Assembly: GCA_963760735.1 (NCBI GenBank)
Contig: CAVXEB010000007.1
Span: forward strand, 1 to 64,000
Source of the DNA: CF-46 sp963760735
GTDB lineage: Bacteria; Chloroflexota; Limnocylindria; Limnocylindrales; CSP1-4
Direction: 5' to 3'
DNA length: 64,000 bases
Each line of letters starts with the position of its first letter. Positions within the stretch are counted from its first letter, which is position 1. Shown piece by piece: positions 1-8,177 of the stretch. The position numbers and the translations under genes were made by a program. The notes under the pieces are model-generated. The model made no database searches, was not told where the DNA came from, and was given only the letters and a program-made list of their open reading frames with translations.

Positions 1-756
1 CGTCCCGATCGTGACGGCCGTGAGCTGGGCGATGACGTCGTGGACGTCCGGCGTGGCCGGCAGGATGCAGCGAAGGTCGCTGATCCCGGCGTGGGCGAGG
101 GCGATGACCCGGTCCTGGCATTCCTCGAGCGTCCCGAAGAGCCCCACGTCCCGCGGATGACCCAGCTCGACCGAACCGCGGGTCGCGGTCGGCGCGGGCT
201 TCGGCCTCGGTGCTGGTCCGGCCGATCGACACCGGGAGCAGGGCCGCGACGCCCAGCGTCGCGGGGTCGCGCCCGGCCTCCTGGGCCTCTGCCCGGACCT
301 CATCGGCGGCGGTCTCGAGATCGGGGAACCGCCAGGCGGGCAGCACGAGATCGTCGACGACACCGAGGAGCGGGGCGACGGCCCCCGGCGTATCGGCGAC
401 GGCCGCGATCCGGGGGCGCGTCGGGGACGGTTCCAGATCGGCGCGGAGCCGCCGGACCGTGTCGAGCGTCGCGGTGCCCGCGTCGACGGTCACTTCGTCC
501 GCCACCACCGGCGGGCGCCCCTCGACACCGATCGTCACGCCGAGCCGCGATCGGGTCAGACCGGCCGCGAGGGCGGTTGCATCGACCGCGGGCCCGTCGC
601 CGAGGTGGATCGCCCAGACGACGTCGATCCCGGCGAGGTCCGCGAACCGCGCAACGGCGACGGCAGCGGGATCGGCTGGGTCGACCACGACGCCGAGCCG
701 CGCGAGACGTCCGGCTGGGGCTCGGGTCGGTCGAAGGGCGTCATCGGCTCCGGCAT
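1..756 (-). CDS. LLM-class flavin/F420-dependent oxidoreductase, 3' end cut by window edge, frameshifted
   Basis: Predicted luciferase-like monooxygenase-family oxidoreductase, usually F420- or FMN-dependent and cytoplasmic. The minus strand reads DVVWAIHLGDG in the middle and, near the window edge, the typical C-terminal stretch LGHPRDVGLFGTLEECQDR followed by a helix and ILPATPDVHDVIAQL. The reading frame changes near position 172 (between DPRF and VELGHP) and probably again near 700-706, just before RLGVVVDPADP. I chose the ATG at 756 because it gives a credible N-terminus and leaves a 65-bp gap to the divergent gene at 822; the unshifted frame offers only a GTG at 829, which would overlap that gene. 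The stop lies beyond position 1. Family is fairly sure, substrate unknown. The shifts may be sequence error or decay. Confidence 0.68.
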
Positions 757-821
757 CGACGGTCAGACGGTGATGGACCCGCCCGGGCGGCCGGGCGTGC
801 CGGAGCGTACTCTCCGGATCG

Positions 822-2261
822 ATGACCACGCAATCAGTCGCACCCGTCGGCGGCGCGCTGCTGCTCGACCCGATCCTCCGGCTCGTCACGAAGCTGCGCG
901 AGGCCGGCGTGCCGGTGTCGTCGTCCGAGGTGATCGACGCGACCTCCGCTCTCAACGCGATCGACGTCCTCGATCGCGAGCAGGTCCGGGTGGCGATGGC
1001 GGCGACGCTCGTCAAGCGGGCCGAAGACCGGGCCGCCTTCGAGGTGATGTTCGAACTGCTGTTCGCGGTCAGACGAGGCGCCCGCCCGGGCGACGCCCCG
1101 GTCAGCCGGGAGGAACGCCGCCAGATCACGACGAGCCTCGACCGGGTCATGCTTGACGGCGACGATCCCGGCGGCGGGGGGGCGGAACTCCTCGAGCTGA
1201 TCATGGAGGCGATCCGCCGCGGCGATCCCGAGGCACTCCGGGCGCTCGCCGAGATGGCCGTCGAACGATACGGCGGGATGGGCAGCCAGCCGGACGCGTC
1301 GGAGCGCTACTTCCTCTACCGGGTCCTTCGCGCGCTCGAGCTGTCGCGGCTGATGGGCGACATGCTCCGTACGGAAGTCGCGGAGTCGGGGCGGGAGGAG
1401 TCGGTCGTCCGGGCGGAGCTCGCGGAGCGGATCGAGGCGTTCAAGAAGCTGATCGCCTCCGAGGTCCGAAACCAGCTCGCCGAGGCACGTGGGCCCGACG
1501 AGACGACCCGGGCGATGGAGCTGCTCGGCACAGAGGAGGTCGACTTCCTCGGCGCTTCGCCCCGGCAGATGGCCGCGATGCGCGAGGCGATCCGCCCGCT
1601 CGCCCGGGCGCTCGCGACGAAGATGGCGCGCCGTCGTCGTCGCCGGGATCGCGGCCGCCTCGACGTCCGACGAACGGTCCGGCGGTCCCTGTCGTCCGGT
1701 GGCGTCCTCCTCGACCCGGCGTTCCGCCGGCCCAAGGTCGCGCGGCCCGATCTGTATCTGCTGTGCGACGTCTCGGGCTCCGTCGCCGAGTTCGCCTCGT
1801 TCACGTTGTCGCTGCTCCAGGCGATGACGGGCGAGTTCAGCCGGATGCGCTCGTTCGCGTTCGTCGACGGGATCGACGAGGTGACCGACCACCTCAAGGA
1901 CGTCGCCTCCTTCCTCGAGGTCCGCCACGTCCTGTACCGGGCGAACGTGGTCCGCGACGACGGCCACTCGGACTATGGGTCAGTCTTCGAGCGCTTCAAC
2001 CATCGCCACGGATCGGCGATCGATTCGCGCTCCACGATCATCATCACAGGCGACGCGCGCTCGAATTACCGGGAGCCGCAGGTCGAGGCCCTCCGCGAGC
2101 TGCAAGCCCGAGCCCGGCGCGTCTATCTGCTCAACCCGGAGCCCGAGGCGGAGTGGGACACGACCGACTCCATTGTGTCCGCCTATCGGCCGATGCTCGA
2201 CGAAGTCTTCGAGGTCCGGAACCTGCGCCAGCTCGGCGAGGCGATCTTCCGGATCACCTGA
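822..2261 (+). CDS. CoxE-like protein with von Willebrand factor A domain
   Basis: 479-aa cytoplasmic protein of the CoxE/VWA family, whose members work with MoxR-type AAA ATPases in metalloenzyme maturation or protein-complex assembly. The N-terminal ~250 residues are helical and charged, followed by an Arg-rich stretch near 270-290. The VWA domain begins near residue 305 and carries the MIDAS motif DVSGS at 316-320, with a TGDARSN segment near 409 as another probable metal-site loop. No MoxR ATPase lies next to it, which is unusual for the family, so the partner is unknown. The ATG at 822 sits in the divergent gap to the LLM gene. It runs the same way as the dehydrogenase at 2396, but 134 bp separate them, so co-transcription is uncertain. 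Confidence 0.85.
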   Translation: MTTQSVAPVGGALLLDPILRLVTKLREAGVPVSSSEVIDATSALNAIDVLDREQVRVAMAATLVKRAEDRAAFEVMFELLFAVRRGARPGDAPVSREERRQITTSLDRVMLDGDDPGGGGAELLELIMEAIRRGDPEALRALAEMAVERYGGMGSQPDASERYFLYRVLRALELSRLMGDMLRTEVAESGREESVVRAELAERIEAFKKLIASEVRNQLAEARGPDETTRAMELLGTEEVDFLGASPRQMAAMREAIRPLARALATKMARRRRRRDRGRLDVRRTVRRSLSSGGVLLDPAFRRPKVARPDLYLLCDVSGSVAEFASFTLSLLQAMTGEFSRMRSFAFVDGIDEVTDHLKDVASFLEVRHVLYRANVVRDDGHSDYGSVFERFNHRHGSAIDSRSTIIITGDARSNYREPQVEALRELQARARRVYLLNPEPEAEWDTTDSIVSAYRPMLDEVFEVRNLRQLGEAIFRIT

Positions 2262-2395
2262 CGCCGAGGTCGATGCGGCGACTTCGAGGTGAAACCTCGC
2301 GTCTATACTCCGGCCGTTCACCTAGCGAACGCGCGGGCGTCATGCGAACACGGCGCGGGCCGTCGCCGCAGGCCGGTCGTGCCTGGAGGAAGGTC

Positions 2396-3379
2396 ATGCG
2401 AGCGATTCGCTTCGACGAATACGGTGACTACGACGTCCTCAAGCTCGTCGACATTCCCCAACCTCAGCCGGCGCCGGGCCAGGTGCTGGTCCAGATGCGT
2501 GCCGCAGCGGTGAACCCGTTCGACAACACGTGCCGGCGCGGCTGGGTCGCCCAGGTTCCCACCGGGACGATCCAGGGCAACGAGGGTGTCGGCGTGGTCG
2601 TGGATGGAAACGACCGTCTGCCGGCCGGCACCCGCGTGATGCTCATGGGCACGTTCGGCTTTGCGCGCGACGGTACCTGGCAGGAGTACATCGCGGTCAG
2701 TCCCGAGGAAGCGACACCGACCCCGGCCAACCTGTCGGACTCCGAGGCGGCGGCCGCGCCGATCGCATACGTCGCGGCGCAGCTTGCACTCACCCATGCA
2801 GTCCGGCTCGCACCCGGAATGTCGGTCCTCATCCCCGGCGTCGGTGGAGCGGTGGGAAACGCGGCAGTGCAGCTGGCCACGCTCCGGGGCGACGGCCGCG
2901 TGATTACGTCCGCCAGCCGGACTGACAAGGCGGAGCGCGGACGCGCGGAGGGCTACGAGGTCATCGACCGGTCGCAGGAGACGCTCAGCGAGGGCGTGAT
3001 GCGCCTGACCAACGGCAAGGGTGTGGACGTCGTGCTGGACTCGATCGGCGGCGAGGTGACCGGGCAGGCCCTCAATGCACTGGCGCCCGGCGGGCGGCTC
3101 ATCAACATGGGCTATCCGGCCGGGACAGATCTCACGGTCAACTCGCTGACGCTGATCTGGGGGCCGGCCGGCACCGGCTCGACGAGCGTCGAGGGCTTCA
3201 ATATCTACTTCCAGCCACCCGAGGCGCACGCCGCGGCCTGGGCTGCGGTCCTGCCGCTGCTCGAGTCGGGACGCGTGAAGCCAACCATCGACCGCACCTA
3301 CCCGCTCGAGCAGGCCGGCGAAGCCACCAGGCACCTCATTGAGGATCGCCCCTACGGCAAGGTCGTCCTGACGATCTAG
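2396..3379 (+). CDS. NADPH:quinone oxidoreductase-like / MDR-family alcohol dehydrogenase
   Basis: 327-aa medium-chain dehydrogenase/reductase, quinone-oxidoreductase branch; such enzymes reduce quinones or enones with NADPH in the cytoplasm. The protein starts MRAIRFDEYGDYDVLKLVDI and has the GroES-like N-terminal half, then a Rossmann half with VLIPGVGGAVGNAAVQLA near 140-160 (nucleotide-binding glycine motif) and KGVDVVLDSIGGE near 205-217. No zinc-binding Cys cluster is seen, as expected of the QOR branch. The open frame extends far upstream inside the previous gene, but the ATG at 2396 is preceded by GGAGGAAGG and matches the family N-terminus. It ends 74 bp before the oppositely oriented aminotransferase. 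The real substrate cannot be read from sequence. Confidence 0.88.
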   Translation: MRAIRFDEYGDYDVLKLVDIPQPQPAPGQVLVQMRAAAVNPFDNTCRRGWVAQVPTGTIQGNEGVGVVVDGNDRLPAGTRVMLMGTFGFARDGTWQEYIAVSPEEATPTPANLSDSEAAAAPIAYVAAQLALTHAVRLAPGMSVLIPGVGGAVGNAAVQLATLRGDGRVITSASRTDKAERGRAEGYEVIDRSQETLSEGVMRLTNGKGVDVVLDSIGGEVTGQALNALAPGGRLINMGYPAGTDLTVNSLTLIWGPAGTGSTSVEGFNIYFQPPEAHAAAWAAVLPLLESGRVKPTIDRTYPLEQAGEATRHLIEDRPYGKVVLTI

Positions 3380-3453
3380 CCGATCGGCAACTCACTCGTC
3401 GGAGGCGGCCAGCTCCGCCCCGCCCGACTGGGAATGAGCACCTGGAGCGGGCC

Positions 3454-4825
3454 TCAGCCTGCCGCCTCGACCCCGGTCATCGCGTGAGCGGCCTCGGCCG
3501 CGTGAAGGACCGGCTTGTCCGCGCCTTCGCCCGCGATCTCCGCGACCGCCTCGCCGAAGATCCGGAGCCCCGTCGCCATCTCGGCCTCGGTCACGGTGAG
3601 CGGCGGTGACATCCGGACGGACGTCTTGCCGCACTCGAGCACGAGCAGCCCGCGCTGAAAGGCGGCCCACTGGACCTCCTCGGCGTGCTCGCCGGTGTCG
3701 AACTCGACGCCGAGCATCAGGCCGCGACCGCGGACGTCCCGGACCAGGCTCGGGTGGCGCGTCCGGAGCGGGGCCAGCCCCGCCTGCGCCTGTTCGCCGC
3801 GGATGCGCGCGTTGTCGACGAGGCCGCCCTGAAGGAGGTCGATCGTCGCGAGCGCCGCGGCACAGCGCGACCGGGTTGCCGCCGTACGTCGAACCGTGGG
3901 CGCCGGGTCCCCACGCCTCGAGCAGGTCCGCCCGAGCGACGAGCGCCCCGAGCGGCATGCCACTGGCAATGCCCTTGGCCGACAGCAGGATGTCCGGCTT
4001 GACGCCCCATTGCTCGATCGCCCACATCGTCCCGGTCCGGCCGGCGCCCGACTGGATCTCGTCGGCGACGAGCAGGATCCCGTGCCGGTCGCACAGCTCG
4101 CGGAGGCCCTCGAGGAACCCGTCCTCGGGGACCAGGTAGCCGCCCTCGCCCTGGATCGGCTCGACGATGATCGCCGCGACTTCGTTGGCCGGGACGAGCT
4201 TGTCGAACAGGACCTCGTCGAACCACTTCAGATCCGCGACGTGCCCGAAGGGCGCGTGGTAGACGCCCGGAAGCAGCGGGCCGAAGCCCGCGTGGTACTT
4301 GGACTTCGAGGCGGTCAGGCTGACCGATCCGTAGCTCCGGCCGTGGAACGCGCCGAGGAACGCCACGACGTACGGCCGCTTCGTCGCGAACCGGGCCAGC
4401 TTGATCGCGGTCTCGACGACCTCCGTTCCGGAGTTGCCGAGATAGGTCCGGGCCTTGCCGCCGACGATCGGCGTGATCTCCGCGATCCGCTGGCAGGTCT
4501 CGGCGTAGATCGGGAGGTAGAAATCGCTGGCGGAGAAGTGGAGGAGGTCGCCCGCCTGCTCCTTGATCGCCCCGACGACCGCCGGATGGGCATGGCCGGT
4601 CGAGTTGACCGCGATGCCCGCGGCGAAGTCGAGGAAGAGGTTGCCGTCGATGTCCTCGATCGTCAGGCCGTCGCCACGGACGGGCACGATCGGGTAGGCG
4701 CGTGGCAGGCTCGGCGACGTCCAGGTCTCGTCGTACGCCACGTGGGCGCGGGCCTTCGGGCCCGGGAGCTCCGTGACGAGATCGGGAACGGGCCGATCCC
4801 CGGCGAGACGGTTGGACGCTGACAC
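3454..4825 (-). CDS. class III PLP aminotransferase (GABA/acetylornithine type), one frameshift
   Basis: Fold-type I class III aminotransferase of about 456 residues, closest in feel to 4-aminobutyrate/acetylornithine aminotransferases. Visible hallmarks are DGNLFLDFAAGIAVNSTGHAH near the N-terminus, the PLP-phosphate loop NSGTEVVETAIKLAR, GAFHGRSYGS, the Asp motif VADEIQSGAGRTG, and the Schiff-base lysine in LLSAKGIASGMPLGA. The frame shifts by one extra base near 3866 (TYGGNPVA continues as CAAALATIDLLQ in another frame), after which the C-terminal domain is intact to the stop at 3454. The GTG at 4825 was chosen because AGAGG stands about nine bases upstream and no upstream start fits the family. 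It is divergent from the kdp operon and convergent with the QOR gene. Physiological substrate is uncertain. Confidence 0.85.
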
Positions 4826-4962
4826 TTCGAGGCACCTCTGGGTCTGACGGGCGGACGAGCCGGACGCATACGAAGTATGCAGAGTGGATATTCGCGCCGG
4901 AGGATAGCAGAGCGACCCGGATGCTCGGCCTCGCGGCGCAGCCCGCGCCGTACGATCACACG

Positions 4963-6567
4963 ATGAGGGACATCGATCTACGCCAGGCGGGTCGGTTCGT
5001 CGCGGTCGCCGCCGTCGCCCTCGCTGTCGCCACCCTCGCCGTGGCCTTCTTCCAGGATGGCCTGGGCGTTCCGAACCCGTCCTCCCTCTATCTGATCGCG
5101 GTCGTCGCGATCGCACTCGTGTCGGGGACCTGGGGTGCGGTCCTGTCGGCGTTCGCCGCCTTCCTCCTGTACAACTTCCTGTTCGTCGAGCCGACACTGA
5201 CGCTCACTGTCGCCCAGCCCGGCGAGCTCGTGAACCTCGTTCTGCTGCTGTTCGTGGGGATCGTCGTCGGCCAGCTCGTCGCGCTCCAGCGGCGACGAGC
5301 GGATGAGGCGGTGGCACGCGAACGGGAGGCGCACTCCCTGTTCCAGGTCAGCCGGGCCCTGGCCACCCGCGCCTCCACCCCATCGGTGCTCCCGACGATC
5401 GCGGGGATCCTCCGCGACGACAGTCGCATGGCGCGTGTCTGGATCTCGCTCGGTCCGGATCTCGGTCGCGAACGCGTCGTCGCCGACACGGCCGACGCAG
5501 AGCCGCGACCGTCTCCGGCTCTCCATCGGGTCCTCCAGCGAATGCCCGGCGACGTCCCGGCGCGCTGGGACCGCGTTCACCTCCCGGGGCCGCCGAAGGG
5601 TCGCCAATCGAGTGGGGTGGACGTCTACCGCGTCCGGATGGACGCCCGGGGTGAGTCCTACGGCTCGATCTGGGCGGTCCGACCTCGCGGGGCCCGTGAG
5701 CCCGATCGGACCGAGACACGGCTGTTCGCCGCGGCCGCGGACCAGGTGGGACAAGCGCTCCGGCAGGACCGTCTCGCCGCCGAAGCGCAGGCCGCTGACA
5801 TCGCCCGCCAGGCGGACGACCTGAAATCGGCGCTCCTCCAGTCGGTGTCCCATGACCTTCGAACGCCGCTCGCCACGATCCGGGCAGCCGCGGGAACCCT
5901 CCGCCCGGAGTCGCGCCTGAGCGAGGCGGACCAGCGCGAGAGCGCCGCCGCGATCGATCGCGAGGTCGAGTATCTCAACCGCCTCGTCACGAACCTGCTC
6001 GACCTGTCCCGAATCGAGGCCGGTGCCCTGCGGGCCGAGCGTGACGCGTTCGAGCTCGACGACCTGGTCGGGCGGACGATCGACCGCCTTGCCCCAAGGC
6101 TTGCTGAACGCACGGTGGACGTCGACCTCCACGCGCCGCCGGTGAACGTGGATCCTGTCTTCGTCGACGAGGCGGTCACGAACGCCCTGGAGAACGCCTT
6201 GAAGTACACGCCGCCCGGAACGCGGATCCGGGTGACCGCGAGCCAACCGGAGCCGGCTTTCGTGCGGCTGACGATCGAGGATGCCGGACCCGGCGTCCCC
6301 GACGATGCGCTGCCACGACTGTTCGAGAAGTTCTACCGGGTGCCGGGCGGTCCGGGCGGCTCCCGGTCCGGGACCGGGATCGGGCTGGCGGTCGTTCAGG
6401 GCCTGATCGAGGCCACCGGCGGTCGTGCGTCGGCTCGGCGGAGCGAGCTCGGTGGCCTGGCCGTCGATCTCGACCTGCCCGTCGCGACGACTCACGTCGA
6501 TCCAGTCGAGCCGGCGGTCGCGCCGGATCCCGCGCCGGATCCCGCGCCGGCGGAGACCGGCGGATGA
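4963..6567 (+). CDS. sensor histidine kinase, transmitter half of a split KdpD (DUF4118-HisKA-HATPase)
   Basis: 534-aa membrane histidine kinase heading the kdp operon; it should phosphorylate KdpE in response to potassium or turgor stress. Residues 10-105 hold the four short hydrophobic segments of the DUF4118 KdpD membrane domain (including LYNFLFVEPTLTL), then a GAF-like region, and the HisKA domain with SHDLRTP, the phosphorylated histidine being H297. The ATPase domain shows the N box around NALENALKYTPP (407-418), G1 DAGPGVPD (440-447) and G2 GTGIGLAVV (470-478). The tail repeats PDPA. The KdpD N-terminal input and Usp domains are missing here and occur as a separate protein at 12852. 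The ATG at 4963 was preferred over one at 4921 because it begins just before the first membrane segment. It overlaps kdpE by 4 bp. Confidence 0.9.
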   Translation: MRDIDLRQAGRFVAVAAVALAVATLAVAFFQDGLGVPNPSSLYLIAVVAIALVSGTWGAVLSAFAAFLLYNFLFVEPTLTLTVAQPGELVNLVLLLFVGIVVGQLVALQRRRADEAVAREREAHSLFQVSRALATRASTPSVLPTIAGILRDDSRMARVWISLGPDLGRERVVADTADAEPRPSPALHRVLQRMPGDVPARWDRVHLPGPPKGRQSSGVDVYRVRMDARGESYGSIWAVRPRGAREPDRTETRLFAAAADQVGQALRQDRLAAEAQAADIARQADDLKSALLQSVSHDLRTPLATIRAAAGTLRPESRLSEADQRESAAAIDREVEYLNRLVTNLLDLSRIEAGALRAERDAFELDDLVGRTIDRLAPRLAERTVDVDLHAPPVNVDPVFVDEAVTNALENALKYTPPGTRIRVTASQPEPAFVRLTIEDAGPGVPDDALPRLFEKFYRVPGGPGGSRSGTGIGLAVVQGLIEATGGRASARRSELGGLAVDLDLPVATTHVDPVEPAVAPDPAPDPAPAETGG

Positions 6568-7298
6568 GCCGGCCCGATCCCGCCTCGACGGCCGCGACGA
6601 TCCTCGTCGTGGAGGACGACGAGGAGACGCGGCGGGTCGTCGTCCGCGAGCTGACCGCCCGCGGGTACCGGGTCGAGGAGGCGGCCGACGGCGCGACCGC
6701 GCTCGACCGCTGGGAGCGCCGACGCCCGGATCTCGTCCTGCTGGACCTGGGCCTGCCCGACGTCGACGGGCTCCGGATCATCGGGCGAATTCGTGGCGAC
6801 GCCACGACGCCGATCGTGATCCTGTCCGGGCGGTACGAGGAGAAGGAGAAGGTCGAAGCCCTCGAGCGCGGCGCCGACGACTACGTCACGAAACCGTTCG
6901 GGGTGGACGAGCTCAACGCCCGGCTCCGGGTGGCCCTCCGTCATGCGGCCGGTCCAGCGGCGGACCTGGGCGGCGTCATCGTCGCGGGACCGCTGGCCCT
7001 CGACGCCGGCCGCCACGAGGTCACGGTGTCCGGTCGTCGCGTCGACCTGACGCCGCGGGAGTTCGAGATCCTGCGGGTCCTCCTGTCGCACGCGGGGCGG
7101 CTCGTCACGAAAGGTCGGCTGCTCCGCGCGGTCTGGGGCGAGGCGTATCAGGGCGAGGCCAGCTACGTCTACGTCCACGTCAGCCAGCTCCGGAGGAAGC
7201 TCGCGGCGGCCGATCCGGACGGTATTCTGCGCGACCTGATCGTCACCGAGCCGGGCGTCGGATACCGCGTCCGGGACCTGAACGTCGCTCGACTTTAG
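6564..7298 (+). CDS. kdpE: KdpE response regulator, OmpR/PhoB family
   Basis: 244-aa two-component DNA-binding response regulator that should activate the kdp genes when phosphorylated. The receiver domain (13-125) has the acidic pair EDDE, phospho-acceptor D61 in LLDLGLPD and conserved K110 in YVTKPFG. The C-terminal winged helix (about 140-240) shows LTPREFEILRVLL and the recognition region YVYVHVSQLRRKL, typical of OmpR/PhoB proteins. Start ATG overlaps the stop of the kinase gene (ATGA), so the pair is translationally coupled. A KdpD-like kinase upstream and kdpFABC downstream make the assignment firm. Confidence 0.92.
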   Translation: MSRPDPASTAATILVVEDDEETRRVVVRELTARGYRVEEAADGATALDRWERRRPDLVLLDLGLPDVDGLRIIGRIRGDATTPIVILSGRYEEKEKVEALERGADDYVTKPFGVDELNARLRVALRHAAGPAADLGGVIVAGPLALDAGRHEVTVSGRRVDLTPREFEILRVLLSHAGRLVTKGRLLRAVWGEAYQGEASYVYVHVSQLRRKLAAADPDGILRDLIVTEPGVGYRVRDLNVARL

Positions 7299-7365
7299 GA
7301 GTTCTTGAGGGTCGGAGGGTCCGTTCCTGGCCGCTTCCTCTTGGGCCGTGCGATAGCGTCGAAGT

Positions 7366-7614
7366 ATGCATCAGACCGACCCGGTCGACGACGTCCAGCG
7401 CCGGCTCGAACTCGACATTCAGCTCGTGGCCGAGGCGATCGCCGTGGTCGCCGGCGGTGGCTCGCGGCGGATCACGGTGGCCGGCCTCCGGCTCGGCGAC
7501 GCCGTTCTCGAGCCGGCCCGCAAGCTCGCCCGTGAGGCCGGCGTCCGGATCGTCCCGGAGTGGACGGCCGACGAATCCGGGGTCGACATCACGGTCGAAA
7601 GGATCGCCGAGTGA
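7366..7614 (+). CDS. small protein of unknown function in the kdp operon
   Basis: 82-aa soluble acidic protein that I do not recognise. It has no signal peptide or membrane segment; the sequence suggests an alpha/beta fold, with a helix around DVQRRLELDIQLVAEAIAVV, a strand and turn RRITVAGLRLGDAV, and a C-terminal DITVERIAE. It starts 67 bp after kdpE and its stop TGA shares one base with the ATG of the next receiver-domain gene, so it is almost certainly translated with that gene. Placement between two response regulators suggests a signalling accessory role, but nothing in the sequence proves this. Confidence 0.65.
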   Translation: MHQTDPVDDVQRRLELDIQLVAEAIAVVAGGGSRRITVAGLRLGDAVLEPARKLAREAGVRIVPEWTADESGVDITVERIAE

Positions 7615-8003
7615 TGGAATCGGCTGATCGGCTCCTCTTCGTCGAGGACGACGAGAGCCTGCGACGGATCGTCGCCCGCCACCTCCGTGGCCTCGGCTAT
7701 CTCGTGGACGAAGCGCCCTCGGCCGAGGACGCGCTCGAGCGGCTCGGGCAGGGGCTCCGGCCCGCGCTCGTCCTGCTCGACCTCAACCTGCCGGGCGGGA
7801 CGGGCTGGGACCTGCTGCGAGACCCCGCCCTCGAGAAGGCCGGGTCCCCACCGGTCCTGATCACGTCCGCCACGACGGTCAGTCCGAAGCGACTGACCGA
7901 GTTCCACGTCGCCGGCTATCTGCCCAAGCCCTTCCCGCTCGAGACGCTCGTCGCGACCGTCGAGCGGGTCATCTCCGAGGAGGGACCGACCCCCAGGCCA
8001 TGA
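7614..8003 (+). CDS. stand-alone response regulator receiver protein
   Basis: 129-aa single-domain receiver with no output domain. It has the acidic pocket EDDE (residues 11-14), phospho-acceptor D56 in LVLLDLNLP, the TSA segment near 83-86 and K105 in GYLPKPFPLE, so it should be phosphorylatable. It is translationally coupled at both ends: its ATG overlaps the previous stop and its TGA overlaps the ATG of the 29-aa peptide at 8000. Lying inside the kdp operon beside the KdpD-like kinase, it could act as a phosphate sink or as a second target of that kinase; this is inference. A kdp operon with a second CheY-like protein is unusual as far as I know. Confidence 0.85.
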   Translation: MESADRLLFVEDDESLRRIVARHLRGLGYLVDEAPSAEDALERLGQGLRPALVLLDLNLPGGTGWDLLRDPALEKAGSPPVLITSATTVSPKRLTEFHVAGYLPKPFPLETLVATVERVISEEGPTPRP

Positions 8004-8089
8004 ACGACCTCCAGATCCTGCTGATCTTCATCGTGGTGGCCGCCGCCATGTGGGGCTACCTCCAGCTGTGCGACCGGGTGCGCGGATGA
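8000..8089 (+). CDS. 29-aa single-membrane-span peptide upstream of kdpF
   Basis: Very short frame encoding one hydrophobic helix (LQILLIFIVVAAAMWGYLQL) followed by a basic end, CDRVRG, which predicts an N-out, C-in membrane peptide. The ATG overlaps the stop of the receiver gene and the stop overlaps the ATG of kdpF (ATGA at 8086), so coupled translation on both sides supports it as a real gene. It resembles KdpF in size and layout but lacks the LRPE(D/E)F ending. A duplicated or divergent KdpF-like subunit of the Kdp ATPase is the likeliest reading, with modest certainty. Confidence 0.6.
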   Translation: MNDLQILLIFIVVAAAMWGYLQLCDRVRG

Positions 8090-8175
8090 ACGCCGTCGAC
8101 ATCCTGGCCGCCTTCACGGCCGTGTTCCTGTTCGTCTACCTGGCGTGGGCGCTCCTGCGGCCCGAGGACTTCTGA
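8086..8175 (+). CDS. kdpF: KdpF, small subunit of the potassium-transporting ATPase
   Basis: 29-aa peptide with one membrane helix (AAFTAVFLFVYLAWALL) and the characteristic C-terminal LRPEDF seen in KdpF of many bacteria, where it stabilises the KdpABC complex. Its ATG overlaps the stop of the preceding 29-aa peptide, and kdpA begins 3 bp after its stop. Length and ending match the family. Such short genes are commonly missed in automatic annotation. Confidence 0.85.
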   Translation: MNAVDILAAFTAVFLFVYLAWALLRPEDF

Positions 8176-8177
8176 TC

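Noticed and set aside
2276..2310. Promoter for the QOR-like gene (TATACT near 2301)
   Set aside because: A -10-like box is present but no convincing -35 at proper spacing.
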